A stretch of 13,772 bases of DNA from DATFFO01 sp035250025 (GTDB lineage Bacteria; Actinomycetota; Acidimicrobiia; Spongiisociales; ZC4RG35): contig DATFFO010000331.1 of assembly GCA_035250025.1 (NCBI GenBank), positions 1 through 13,772 of the forward strand, given 5' to 3'. Position numbers and translations under genes: made by a program. The notes under the pieces were generated by a model that saw nothing but the letters and a program-made list of their open reading frames with translations, ran no database searches and had not been told where the DNA came from. Shown one piece after another: positions 6,517 to 13,538 of this stretch; position 1 is the first letter of the stretch; each line of letters starts with the position of its first letter.

Positions 6517-7971
6517 TTGCGTGACCGGGTTCTACTGATAGACGGAGCCATGGTGGATGGTGAGGGACCGTCCACCGACGTCATCGATCCCTCCACCGGG
6601 CGCGTCCATGCCAGCCTGCCGAATGCATCCCTGGCACAGGTCGACGGCGCCGCGGCCGCCGGGGCCAGCGCCTTCCCCGCCTGGCGCGATGCCACCCAGG
6701 ACGTCCGATCCGGGGCGCTGCGCGAAATCGCCGGCGAACTCGATGCCCGCCGCCACGAGCTGGCGATGGCCCTGACACACGAGACGGGCCGGCCCCTCTC
6801 CCGCAACGGCCTCTATGTCGACATGGCGGCCGCTCTGTTCCGCTCCTACGCCGAGCTGTCCCGGGTAGACGGCGGGCGCATCGCTCCCTCCAACGACGCC
6901 GGCCAGCTGTCGCTGGTTCGGCGGGTTCCGTTCGGGGTCGTCGCCTGCCTCATCCCATGGAACTACCCGCTTCTGCTTCTCGCCTTCAAGGTCGCTCCGG
7001 CGCTGGCGGCGGGGAACACGGTCGTCATCAAGCCCGCCCCCGACACGCCGCTCTCGTTGCAGGTTCTGGCGGAGATCTTTGCCGCCCATCTGCCGCCCGG
7101 CGTGGCCAACACCGTCCGGGGAGGTCGCGACGTGGGAGAGCGCCTGGTCTCCTCCTCGCAGGTCGACCTGGTGGCGTTCACCGGGTCGACGGCGGTGGGC
7201 CGCGAGATCGCCGCCATCTGCGCCGACCGGGGCGTGGCTACCCACCTCGAGCTGGGCGGCAAAGACCCGGCGATCGTCTTCGCCGACGCCGATCCCGACC
7301 TGGCCGCCGAGGCGGTCGTCTGGGCCTCGTTCCTCAACGCCGGCCAGGTCTGCACCTCCACCGAGCGGGTCTACGTGCACCGCTCGATCCACGATCGGTT
7401 CGTCGACCGCGCCGTTCGCCTCACCGAGAAGCTGCGGGTCGGCGACCCCTTCGATTCCGCCACCCAGGTCGGTCCGATGCGCAGCGAGACAGGACGGGAA
7501 AGGGTGATGGGTCAGCTCCGAACCGCCGCCGACTCCGGAGCGCAGATCCTTGTCGGCGGCGAACCACTCGACCGGCCCGGTTTCTTCCTCGCACCGACCG
7601 TCGTGACCGGGGTGGACCACGGCATGAGCCTGATGACGGAGGAGACCTTCGGTCCGGTCATGCCGGTGATGGACTTCGAGAGCGAGGATCAGGCCCTGGA
7701 ACTGGCCGCCGACACCCCCTACGGGCTGGGGGCGAGCATCTACACCCAGTCTTCGAAGCTCGTCGAGCGCGTCTCACGGGAGCTGCCGGTCGGGACGCTC
7801 TGGGTCAACGACCCCGTCGTCGACAACCTGGCTGCCCCCTTCGGCGGCATGCGAGCCAGCGGGTCGGCCCGCGAGCTCGGCCCCGAGGCGCTCGACAGCT
7901 TCACGAGGCCGCGCCACGTCCACTGGAACCTGGACCTGGAGCGGAAATCATGGTGGTTCCGAGAGGAGTGA
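6517..7971 (+). CDS. NAD(P)-dependent aldehyde dehydrogenase (betaine/amino-aldehyde type)
   Basis: A 484-residue aldehyde dehydrogenase, full length. Visible landmarks are PWNYP (147-151, N149), IKPAPDTP with K172, FTGST (221-225), the base E245 in LELGGKDP, the nucleophile C279 in NAGQVCTSTERVYV, EETFGP (375-380) and the C-terminal PFGGMRASGSARELG (441-455). It is unlike the leftward aldehyde dehydrogenase at 2671-4107 in these blocks, so the two are not a recent duplication. The pattern fits aldehyde dehydrogenases acting on amino-aldehydes, though the substrate cannot be proven by eye. The start is taken as TTG at 6517 because homology begins near LIDGAMVDG; ATG at 6550 is an in-frame alternative. 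It is first in a three-gene operon, ending 4 bases before the aminotransferase, and could oxidise the aldehyde made by the downstream amine oxidase or transaminase. Confidence 0.88.
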   Translation: MRDRVLLIDGAMVDGEGPSTDVIDPSTGRVHASLPNASLAQVDGAAAAGASAFPAWRDATQDVRSGALREIAGELDARRHELAMALTHETGRPLSRNGLYVDMAAALFRSYAELSRVDGGRIAPSNDAGQLSLVRRVPFGVVACLIPWNYPLLLLAFKVAPALAAGNTVVIKPAPDTPLSLQVLAEIFAAHLPPGVANTVRGGRDVGERLVSSSQVDLVAFTGSTAVGREIAAICADRGVATHLELGGKDPAIVFADADPDLAAEAVVWASFLNAGQVCTSTERVYVHRSIHDRFVDRAVRLTEKLRVGDPFDSATQVGPMRSETGRERVMGQLRTAADSGAQILVGGEPLDRPGFFLAPTVVTGVDHGMSLMTEETFGPVMPVMDFESEDQALELAADTPYGLGASIYTQSSKLVERVSRELPVGTLWVNDPVVDNLAAPFGGMRASGSARELGPEALDSFTRPRHVHWNLDLERKSWWFREE

Positions 7972-7975
7972 GAGC

Positions 7976-9289
7976 ATGGGCCTCCAAGGAGAAGCATCCA
8001 AGGAGTGGTTCCAACGGGCATCCGCGGCCCTGGTGAACGGAGTCTCCAGCCAGTTCCGGTACTGGGGAGACGACGACACCCTGGTCATCGAGAAGGGTGA
8101 GGGCGGCTATCTCGTCGACGTCGACGGGCGCCGGTACCTCGACCTGCAGTGTGGCTTCGGGCCGATCATCCTCGGCCACGGCGACCCGGCCGTGTCGGGG
8201 GCGGTGGCCGAAGCGGCGGCCGAGGCGTCCAGCTTCGCCATGACCCAGCGCCGTGAGGTCGAGGCCGCCGAGAAGATCTTGGCCGCCCTGAAATGGCCGG
8301 CGCGGATGCGCTTCACCAACACCGGCACCGAGGCGACGATGCACTCCATCCGGTTGGCGCGGGGCGTCACGGGCCGCGACGTGGTCGTCAAGTTCGAAGG
8401 GCAGTACCACGGGATGCACGACTACGTGCTGTTCTCGACGGCGGGCGGGCCCGCCGGTCACATGGGCTCGCGCCTGAACCCGATCCCCTGGCAGTCGTCG
8501 TCGGGCATCCCCGAGGCCATCAGGTCTTACATCCGCACGCTCCCCTTCAACGACCTGGAGATGGTCGAGAAGATGTTCCGGGACCAGGGCGGTTCGATCG
8601 CCGCCGTCATCGTCGAGCCGATGCTCGGGAACGCCTTCGGGATCCTGCCCGCAGACGGGTTCCTGGCGGGGCTGCGCCGGCTGTGCGACGAGTACGGGGC
8701 ACTGCTCATCTTCGACGAGGTCAAGACAGGGTTCCGGCTCGGGCTGGGCGGGGCCGTGGCCCATTTCGGCGTCGAGCCCGACATCGGCACCTACGCCAAG
8801 GCCCTGGGCAACGGCTTCCCGGTGGCGGCCATCGCCCTCGGCGAGGCGGTAGTGGAGGGGTGGCAGCGGGCGGGCATCGCCCAGGCCGGCACCTATTCCG
8901 GCAACGCCGTGGCGGCAGCCGCCGCCTCGGCCACCATCGAGCGCCTGGCCGACGGCCAGGCCTATGCCGGGATCGAGGCCACCGGCCGGCGGATGATGGA
9001 CGGGCTGGCCAAGGTCCTGGCCGACCGCGGCGTGGCCGGCCATGTCGTGGGCCACCCGGCGATGTTCTCGGTGTTCCTGGCCGAGGAGGCGCCCACCGAG
9101 TTTCGGGATGCGGTCAAGCATGACTCCGCCACCTACGACGAGGTGGCGATGCGCATGATCGCCAAGGGGGTCATGCCCTGCCCCGACGCCCGCGAGCCGT
9201 GGTTCGTGTGCGCCGCCCAGACCCGGGAGGACGCCGACCTGGCGGTCGAGGCATTCGCCGACTCGCTCGACGAAGTGCTGGCGGGGTGA
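7976..9289 (+). CDS. Class III PLP-dependent aminotransferase (glutamate-1-semialdehyde aminomutase-like)
   Basis: A 437-residue fold-type I PLP enzyme. Landmarks include TNTGTEATMHSIRLARGVTG (114-133), GQYHGMHDY (142-150), the cofactor aspartate D247 in FDEVKTGFR, and the Schiff-base lysine K275 in YAKALGNGFPVAA. The N-terminal GTEAT and FEGQYHG blocks are closest to the HemL (glutamate-1-semialdehyde 2,1-aminomutase) branch. The setting among catabolic genes, with no heme genes, argues against a role in tetrapyrrole synthesis, and HemL normally carries a different lysine block (GKIIGGG). It more likely transaminates an amine or amino acid. Start ATG at 7976 is well supported: GAGAGGAG (7961-7968) is a good ribosome binding site about 8 bases upstream, and only 4 bases separate it from the preceding aldehyde dehydrogenase. 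Its stop overlaps the start of the FAD oxidase. Confidence 0.88.
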   Translation: MGLQGEASKEWFQRASAALVNGVSSQFRYWGDDDTLVIEKGEGGYLVDVDGRRYLDLQCGFGPIILGHGDPAVSGAVAEAAAEASSFAMTQRREVEAAEKILAALKWPARMRFTNTGTEATMHSIRLARGVTGRDVVVKFEGQYHGMHDYVLFSTAGGPAGHMGSRLNPIPWQSSSGIPEAIRSYIRTLPFNDLEMVEKMFRDQGGSIAAVIVEPMLGNAFGILPADGFLAGLRRLCDEYGALLIFDEVKTGFRLGLGGAVAHFGVEPDIGTYAKALGNGFPVAAIALGEAVVEGWQRAGIAQAGTYSGNAVAAAAASATIERLADGQAYAGIEATGRRMMDGLAKVLADRGVAGHVVGHPAMFSVFLAEEAPTEFRDAVKHDSATYDEVAMRMIAKGVMPCPDAREPWFVCAAQTREDADLAVEAFADSLDEVLAG

Positions 9290-10653
9290 CGCCGCTCTCC
9301 CTGTGGCATGACCAGGGCCCGCTTCCCAAAGCTCGCCCGGCCCTCACCGACGCCGTCGACGCCGATGTCGTCATCGTGGGCGGCGGGTACACGGGGCTGT
9401 GGACCGCCTACTACCTGCTCGGTGCCCGACCCGGGCTGTCCGTGGTGGTCGTCGAGGCGGAGTTCTGCGGCTTCGGGGCGTCGGGGCGCAATGGGGGTTG
9501 GGCGTCCTCCAAGTTCGCCGGGTCGAAGGATCGGATGGCCGCCGACCACGGCCTCCATGCCGTCGTCGCGTACCAGCACGCCATGTTCGACGGCGTAGAG
9601 GAGATCGGCCGCGTCACCGAAGCGGAGGGCATCGACTGCTCCTACCGGCCGGGGGGCATGTTGCTCTTCGCCACCAACCCGGCGCAGGTGCCCCGGCTCC
9701 GCGCCTACATGGACGGACTCCGCCGCTGGGGTTTCGACGACGACGACCTCGAGTGGCTGGACGCCGCCGAGGCCAGCCGACGGGCGGCTGTGGCCGGGGC
9801 CGAGGGGGCCATGTTCACCCCCCGGTGCGCCTCGATCCACCCCTGGCGCCTGGTGGCGGGCCTGGCGGAGGCGGTGGAGCGCCGGGGTGGCAAAATCTAC
9901 GAGCACAGCCGTGTCCGGACGATGGGCACCGGGCTGGTCGTGACCGACGGGGGCGTGGTGCGGGCGCCGACGGTCCTGCGTTGCACCGAGGCCTTCACCC
10001 CCGAGCTTCCCGGAGAGGGGCGCACCGTCGCTCCTGTCTACTCGCTGATGCTCGCCACCGAGCCCATGCCGGAGGAGTGGTGGGACGAGGTCGGTCTCCG
10101 TCATGGCGAGACCTTCTCCGACCAGCGCCACCTGGTCATCTACGGCCAGCGGACCACCGACGGGCGCTTCGCCTTCGGCGGCCGCGGTGCGCCCTACCAC
10201 TTCGGATCCACGGTGCGGCCGGACTGGGATCGGGACCCGCGGACCCACGAGATGGTGCGTGACGTGCTGTGGGAGCTGTTCCCCCAGCTGGGTGACGCCA
10301 ACGTGACCCACCGCTGGGGGGGCGCCGTCGCCATCCCCCGCGACTGGCGGATGTCGGTGGACTTCGACCGTGTCACCGGACGGGGCCACGCCGGGGGATA
10401 TGTCGGGCAAGGCGTGACGAGCGCCAACCTGGCCGGGCGTACGCTCGCCGACCTCGTGGCCGGTGCTGACACCGAGCGGACCCGCCTCCCGTTCGTGGGC
10501 CACTATGCCCGCCGCTGGGAGCCCGAACCCCTGCGATGGATCGGAATCAACCTGGGACGCTCGCTGGCCCTGCTGGCCGACGCCGCCGAGGAGCGCACCG
10601 GGAAGCCCTCGAAGCTGCTGGGTGGGATCCTCTCCAAACTGACCGGCGGCTGA
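9286..10653 (+). CDS. FAD-dependent amine/amino-acid oxidase of the DAO family (PuuB-like)
   Basis: A 455-residue flavoprotein. It has the Rossmann FAD motif VVIVGGGYTGLWTAYYL (28-44), the glutamate VVVVEAE that holds the ADP ribose, the GFGASGRNGGW block (62-72) typical of gamma-glutamylputrescine oxidase (PuuB) and related oxidases, IHPWRLVAGLAEAVERRG (184-201) and a C-terminal GHAGGYVGQGVTSANLAGR block (367-385) that closes the FAD site. This family oxidises primary or secondary amines to imines or aldehydes using oxygen, giving peroxide and ammonia. GTG at 9286 overlaps the aminotransferase stop (GTGA), so translation is probably coupled; earlier in-frame codons lie inside that gene. It is last in a three-gene operon. 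Together with the aldehyde dehydrogenase this would turn an amine into an acid. No gamma-glutamylputrescine synthetase is present, so a classical Puu pathway is not shown. Confidence 0.87.
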   Translation: MTPLSLWHDQGPLPKARPALTDAVDADVVIVGGGYTGLWTAYYLLGARPGLSVVVVEAEFCGFGASGRNGGWASSKFAGSKDRMAADHGLHAVVAYQHAMFDGVEEIGRVTEAEGIDCSYRPGGMLLFATNPAQVPRLRAYMDGLRRWGFDDDDLEWLDAAEASRRAAVAGAEGAMFTPRCASIHPWRLVAGLAEAVERRGGKIYEHSRVRTMGTGLVVTDGGVVRAPTVLRCTEAFTPELPGEGRTVAPVYSLMLATEPMPEEWWDEVGLRHGETFSDQRHLVIYGQRTTDGRFAFGGRGAPYHFGSTVRPDWDRDPRTHEMVRDVLWELFPQLGDANVTHRWGGAVAIPRDWRMSVDFDRVTGRGHAGGYVGQGVTSANLAGRTLADLVAGADTERTRLPFVGHYARRWEPEPLRWIGINLGRSLALLADAAEERTGKPSKLLGGILSKLTGG

Positions 10654-10661
10654 TCCAAAGT

Positions 10662-10676
10662 GTGGGGTTATCCCAC
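10662..10676. terminator. Small hairpin between converging genes, with a stop codon in the loop
   Basis: GTGGG (10662-10666) pairs with CCCAC (10672-10676) around GTTAT; the TAA stop of the RNase H gene (complement of 10668-10670) is in the loop. An alternative stem pairs CCCAC with GTGGG at 10681-10685 around a CTCG loop. The 14-base gap between the converging stops leaves room for little else. The stem is short and no U-tract follows, so a terminator role is only plausible. Confidence 0.3.
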
Positions 10677-11684
10677 CTCGGTGGGGGAGACGATCCAGAC
10701 CTCTTCCTCGCCCAACTCGTCCTGGAGGCTGCGGACCTGGCGCCCGACCAGGTCGTCTGACCGGTCCCACACCACCAGCGCCTCGTCGGCGTGGCGGGCG
10801 AGCCATGCATCGCGACGACGGAAAGCGGCGGCGGCCTTGGCGTTCGAGTCGGGCTGGCCGTTCTGGAGCGTGACCGTTTCCGTTGCTGCGTCGAGCAAGG
10901 TCCGAAACCGCCGGCGCGACGAGTCGGGCCACCGCTCGTCGAGGCGGGGGAAGGCGAGCACCGCCACATAGGGCACGTCGGCATCTCTGGCCGCTTCGGC
11001 TGCCAGCGTTTCCGCGCCGAGCCCGAGCCCGGTGAGGACCTTGAGATCGGGATGGAGCCGGCGCTTGGCGATGAGGATGTCGATGACGTGGTCGCGCACC
11101 GCCCGGGCGGTGTCGTTGTCGTCATAGCCCCCCAATTCGGTGGGGCGGTGGCCCGTGACCACCATCAGATGCCCGGCGGGACCGTCCTCGGCGCGGGTGC
11201 GCTCTCGCCCACCGAGGTCGGCCGGACCGACATCGGTCGGTGGAGTGTCGCCCCGGCGTCCTGCTTGCCGGAGCGCCGCCTCGACCGCCAGCCGATCGGC
11301 GAGGTCGTTCCAGCGGTCTCCTGAGTGGCCTTTCACCCAGCGGAAGACGACGTCGTCCCTGCGGACCGCCTCGACCAGCGGCTCCCACAGGTCGCGGTTG
11401 GCCACCGGCTTCTTGTTCGCATTCACCCAGCCCCGCTTGAGCCATCCCTCCCACCAGCGGTCGCGGAAGCAGTTGACGACGTACGCCGAGTCGGAGATGA
11501 CCTCGAGCGGCCCATCCAGGCTGCGGACGGCGTCGAGGACGGCGCTCAACTCCATGCGCTGATTCGTCGTCGTCGCCTCGGCTCCCGCCGCGAAGGCACC
11601 GTCGGGCACGATCCAGGCCCACCCTCCGGGGCCGGGATTCCCCGAGCAGGCACCGTCGGTGTACACCGTCGTCCGGTCGGTCAT
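10668..11684 (-). CDS. RNase HI fused to a YpsA/DUF1273-like SLOG domain
   Basis: A 338-residue two-domain protein. Residues 1-140 are ribonuclease HI, which cuts the RNA strand of RNA-DNA hybrids; the catalytic set is complete: D10 (TDGACSGNPGPGGW), E45 (NQRMEL), D65 (SDSAY), H120 (VKGHSG) and D127 (NDLAD). A linker of about 30 residues rich in Gly, Pro and Arg follows. Residues 173-335 look like the SLOG nucleotide-binding fold of the YpsA/DUF1273 type: VVTGHRPTELGGYDD (175-189), LTGLGLGAETLAAEAARD (217-234), PYVAVLAFP, ERWP (250-253), RRDAWLARHADEALVVWD (290-307) and EVWIVSP. Such domains probably bind a nucleotide or a nucleotide-derived ligand, so the fusion may couple hybrid removal to a signal. 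The start at 11684 is where RNase H homology begins; no ribosome binding site is clear. It is 38 bases downstream of the CGNR regulator on the same strand. Confidence 0.88.
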   Translation of the reverse strand: MTDRTTVYTDGACSGNPGPGGWAWIVPDGAFAAGAEATTTNQRMELSAVLDAVRSLDGPLEVISDSAYVVNCFRDRWWEGWLKRGWVNANKKPVANRDLWEPLVEAVRRDDVVFRWVKGHSGDRWNDLADRLAVEAALRQAGRRGDTPPTDVGPADLGGRERTRAEDGPAGHLMVVTGHRPTELGGYDDNDTARAVRDHVIDILIAKRRLHPDLKVLTGLGLGAETLAAEAARDADVPYVAVLAFPRLDERWPDSSRRRFRTLLDAATETVTLQNGQPDSNAKAAAAFRRRDAWLARHADEALVVWDRSDDLVGRQVRSLQDELGEEEVWIVSPTEVG

Positions 11685-11722
11685 CGGGGCGATGATGCCA
11701 GAGTGCGGATGTGACAGGCGGG

Positions 11723-12280
11723 TCAGGCGCCGTGGCGCTTGCGCTGGCGGTGGGCCGCCACGTGCTCGCGGGTGCCGCAGGTGGTGGAGCAATGCCGTCG
11801 CGAGCGGTTCCGCGATGTGTCCACGAACACGTCCGCGCAGGTGTCCGACTGGCAGATTCCCAGACGGTCGAGTCCGTAGTCGGCGAGCACAGTGGCGAGG
11901 CCCATCGCCGTCACCACTCCCAACCAGTGGGCCAGCGAATCGTCGAGTGGCTCGAAGTGGAGGTGAGGGGTGCCCTCGTGGGCGGAGAGCCGGGGAGTGG
12001 CGCCGCTCGCCGCCAATATCTCGTTGACGGCGCCTGCCGCCGACCCGGAGTCTTTCGCCTCGAACACCCGCCGGAGCTCGGACCTCAGGCGGCGCACCTC
12101 GTCGACATCGGATGGCTGCACAGAAGGCAGGCTCCCGATCCAGTCGCCGTCATGCTCTGCGAGGAAGCGGCTCAGGTCCTCCGTCGAGGCGAGGTGCTCG
12201 TTCCCCGACTCCCACCAGAAGGTGTTGACGAGGTCGACCGCCAGGGTGACGGGTTGGTCTGTGTAATGGTCGAAATTCAT
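11723..12280 (-). CDS. CGNR zinc-finger (ABATE-like) transcription regulator
   Basis: A 185-residue protein. The N-terminal ABATE-like stress-response region begins with the block TLAVDLVNTFWW (12-23). The C-terminus is a CGNR-type zinc finger: ICQSDTCADVFVDTSRNRSR (142-161), then RHCSTTCGTREHVAAHR; C143, C148, C164 and C168 are the likely zinc ligands, and CGTR here takes the place of the CGNR tetrad. Such proteins are common putative regulators in actinobacteria; the DNA-binding role is family knowledge, not shown here. The start ATG at 12280 follows the divergent control region. The RNase HI-SLOG gene follows 38 bases downstream and may be cotranscribed. Divergently transcribed small ORFs (12351-12652) share its promoter region, which suggests it controls them or itself. 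Confidence 0.85.
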   Translation of the reverse strand: MNFDHYTDQPVTLAVDLVNTFWWESGNEHLASTEDLSRFLAEHDGDWIGSLPSVQPSDVDEVRRLRSELRRVFEAKDSGSAAGAVNEILAASGATPRLSAHEGTPHLHFEPLDDSLAHWLGVVTAMGLATVLADYGLDRLGICQSDTCADVFVDTSRNRSRRHCSTTCGTREHVAAHRQRKRHGA

Positions 12281-12350
12281 TTGACTACTTACGTGGAGCT
12301 GTTACTGTAACCACTATAAGCGGAAACGCTGCTTACGGGAAGGAAGAAAA
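12281..12350. promoter_or_regulatory. AT-rich divergent promoter/operator between the CGNR regulator and a small-ORF operon
   Basis: By count this 70-base spacer is about 44% GC, far below its neighbours. For the rightward operon, TTGACT (12281-12286) and TACTGT (12303-12308) are 16 bases apart, a plausible -35/-10 pair. The 11-base perfect palindrome GTTACTGTAAC (12301-12311) covers that -10, and its other strand reads TACAGT, a possible -10 for the regulator gene. Another small inverted repeat is AGCG-GAAA-CGCT (12319-12330), and TATAAG is at 12315. Autoregulation by the CGNR protein binding the palindrome is inferred. Confidence 0.5.
12337..12346 (+). promoter_or_regulatory. Strong Shine-Dalgarno site for the 39-residue ORF
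   Basis: GGGAAGGAAG lies 4 bases upstream of the ATG at 12351 (its GGA core at 12342-12344 is about 6 bases away). It is by far the clearest ribosome binding site in the window, and it is the main reason for calling the very short ORF. Confidence 0.6.
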
Positions 12351-12470
12351 ATGACGCTCATGCACCCGGCCACCGCTCTCCTGGTGGCCCATGCCATTCA
12401 AGAGGATCGGTGGGCGTCGGCTCGGGAGATCCGGGCCCGCCGAACCGTGAAGGAAAGGATCCGGCCATGA
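12351..12470 (+). CDS. 39-residue small protein of unknown function
   Basis: ATG to TGA encodes 39 residues: MTLMHPATALLVAHAIQEDR, then WASAREIRARRTVKERIRP. The first half can form an amphipathic or hydrophobic helix and the second half is basic (six arginines and one lysine in the last 16). No domain is recognised; short proteins of this general kind occur in actinobacteria near regulators. It is called because a strong ribosome binding site precedes it, it directly follows a promoter-like, AT-rich spacer, and its TGA overlaps the ATG of the next small gene (ATGA), the signature of translational coupling. It could be a short regulatory protein or merely a leader peptide. Conservation would decide between these. 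Confidence 0.55.
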   Translation: MTLMHPATALLVAHAIQEDRWASAREIRARRTVKERIRP

Positions 12471-12652
12471 TGGCTGTCTACTGCGACGAACTCCAGAAGC
12501 GAGTCATCCTGAACATGGACGCTGTGACCGGGATCGCCGGCCACGACGGTCGCCTCTCGGTCGCCTATGACTGCGTCTGCGGCCAGCGGGGACGCCTGTT
12601 CACCGGCCGTGACCGCATCGCTGGCGGGATGAGCGGCCACCTGAGCGTCTGA
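12467..12652 (+). CDS. 61-residue small protein with a CxCG motif
   Basis: Encodes 61 residues. Features are YCDELQKRVILNMDAVTGIA near the start, a CVCG motif (C36 and C38) and a lone Cys near the N-terminus (C6). The pattern, beta-strand rich with a single CxCG knuckle, resembles a family of short uncharacterised actinobacterial proteins; it could bind metal as a dimer or form a disulfide. ATG at 12467 is chosen over the longer frame from 12410 because AGGAAAGG (12451-12458) is well placed and the ATG overlaps the previous stop (ATGA). A second ATG follows directly at 12470. It forms a mini-operon with the 39-residue ORF, divergent from the CGNR regulator, so it may be a target of that regulator. 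I assign no function. Confidence 0.65.
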   Translation: MMAVYCDELQKRVILNMDAVTGIAGHDGRLSVAYDCVCGQRGRLFTGRDRIAGGMSGHLSV

Positions 12653-12705
12653 CGGACGAACGCGAAAACCTCGCTTGAGGTGAGCCCTACGCCTCACAGC
12701 ATGCT

Positions 12706-12741
12706 CCGGGCCCACGGGTTAGATTCAACCCGTGGGCTCGG
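12706..12741. promoter_or_regulatory. Inverted repeat spanning a -10-like box and the GTG start (possible leaderless promoter/operator)
   Basis: Arms CCCACGGGTT (12711-12720) and AACCCGTGGG (12727-12736) are perfectly complementary around AGATTC, and pairing continues outward to 12706-12741 with one G-U wobble. TAGATT (12720-12725) is a good -10 box and lies 6 bases before the GTG at 12732, which suits a leaderless transcript. The repeat could be an operator or, if RNA extends upstream, a hairpin hiding the start codon. No convincing -35 box is seen. Confidence 0.45.
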
Positions 12742-13532
12742 TGAGCGTGGAGGCCGCAACCCTTGGGCTGGGAGCGGTGTTGCTGGCGACGGTGATCGTC
12801 ACTCTCGCCGTGCGCGCTTTCTCGGTGCGGAATGCCGACACCTCCACTCACGACCTCGCCCTCTACCAGATGGCCATGCTCGCCGGAGGGGCGCAGCGGG
12901 TCTGTGACACCGCACTCTCGTATCTGACATGGTCGGGGATGATCGAGGTCCGCGAGTCCACGGACCGCCTCGTCCGGATCGTGACGGCCGAGAAGGTCTC
13001 CGACATCCACCCTGTCGAGGCCTCGATCCTGGCCGCCCTCGACGCCACCGGCGTCAAGCCCGGAGCGCCGCTGGCAGCGGGGCGGAGATCTGCCCATCGG
13101 CACGTCGGAGGGCTCGATGGCCTGACGGTGACCTCGAGCAGTCTCCTTGTCTCCGGTTTGGTCGTGACAGTTGGCTGTGCAGCTGTTGTCCTCGGCGCCA
13201 TCGCCTGGATGGCGTCGTCGCCCGCACCCTCCGGTTTCGTGCCATTGATCGCCGTCTTCGCGGTCGTCTACGCCGGGTGGTGGGTGACGAGCGGCCGCCC
13301 CCGCATCACCGCGGCCGGGCACGAGGTTCTCGACCGGGTGCGCTCCCGACTCGATCCCGATCTCCAGATCGCCGCCATCGGCGTGACCAGCTTGCCCCTC
13401 GAGCGAGCCATGCCGGTCATCGCCATGTACGGGCGCGACGCCCTCACCGGCGGGCTCTCCGGTCTCCGCAAGGTGATGACAGGCAATCCGGCGCCCTCGG
13501 TGCTGGTCGCCCGGTCCTCCCTAAGTCGCTGA
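12732..13532 (+). CDS. TIGR04222-like membrane protein
   Basis: A 266-residue protein. An N-terminal hydrophobic segment (about 9-29) is followed by a soluble region of the TIGR04222 type: LALYQMAMLAGGAQRVCDTA (42-61), a repeat-like LSYLTWSGMIEV and DIHPVEASILAALDATG (91-107). Two more hydrophobic segments are at about 139-160 and 168-186, then a positively charged, mostly soluble tail. This gives about three transmembrane helices. Known members are of unknown function and occur in actinobacterial genomes, often with a low-complexity tail. GTG at 12732 is the most likely start; an in-frame GTG at 12741 is an alternative. It converges on the uppP-like gene. Nothing nearby suggests its role. 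Confidence 0.7.
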   Translation: MGSVSVEAATLGLGAVLLATVIVTLAVRAFSVRNADTSTHDLALYQMAMLAGGAQRVCDTALSYLTWSGMIEVRESTDRLVRIVTAEKVSDIHPVEASILAALDATGVKPGAPLAAGRRSAHRHVGGLDGLTVTSSSLLVSGLVVTVGCAAVVLGAIAWMASSPAPSGFVPLIAVFAVVYAGWWVTSGRPRITAAGHEVLDRVRSRLDPDLQIAAIGVTSLPLERAMPVIAMYGRDALTGGLSGLRKVMTGNPAPSVLVARSSLSR

Positions 13533-13538
13533 CCGCCA

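Noticed and set aside
6432..6806. N-terminal extension of the flavoprotein fusion
   Set aside because: It runs antisense into the neighbouring aldehyde dehydrogenase, has Ser/Arg/Pro-rich text with no fold, and the FAD motif needs the start at 6431.
11685..11792. N-terminal extension of the RNase HI fusion
   Set aside because: It overlaps the CGNR gene's coding end on the same strand and gives a residue string outside RNase H homology; the ATG at 11684 places D10 at its canonical position.
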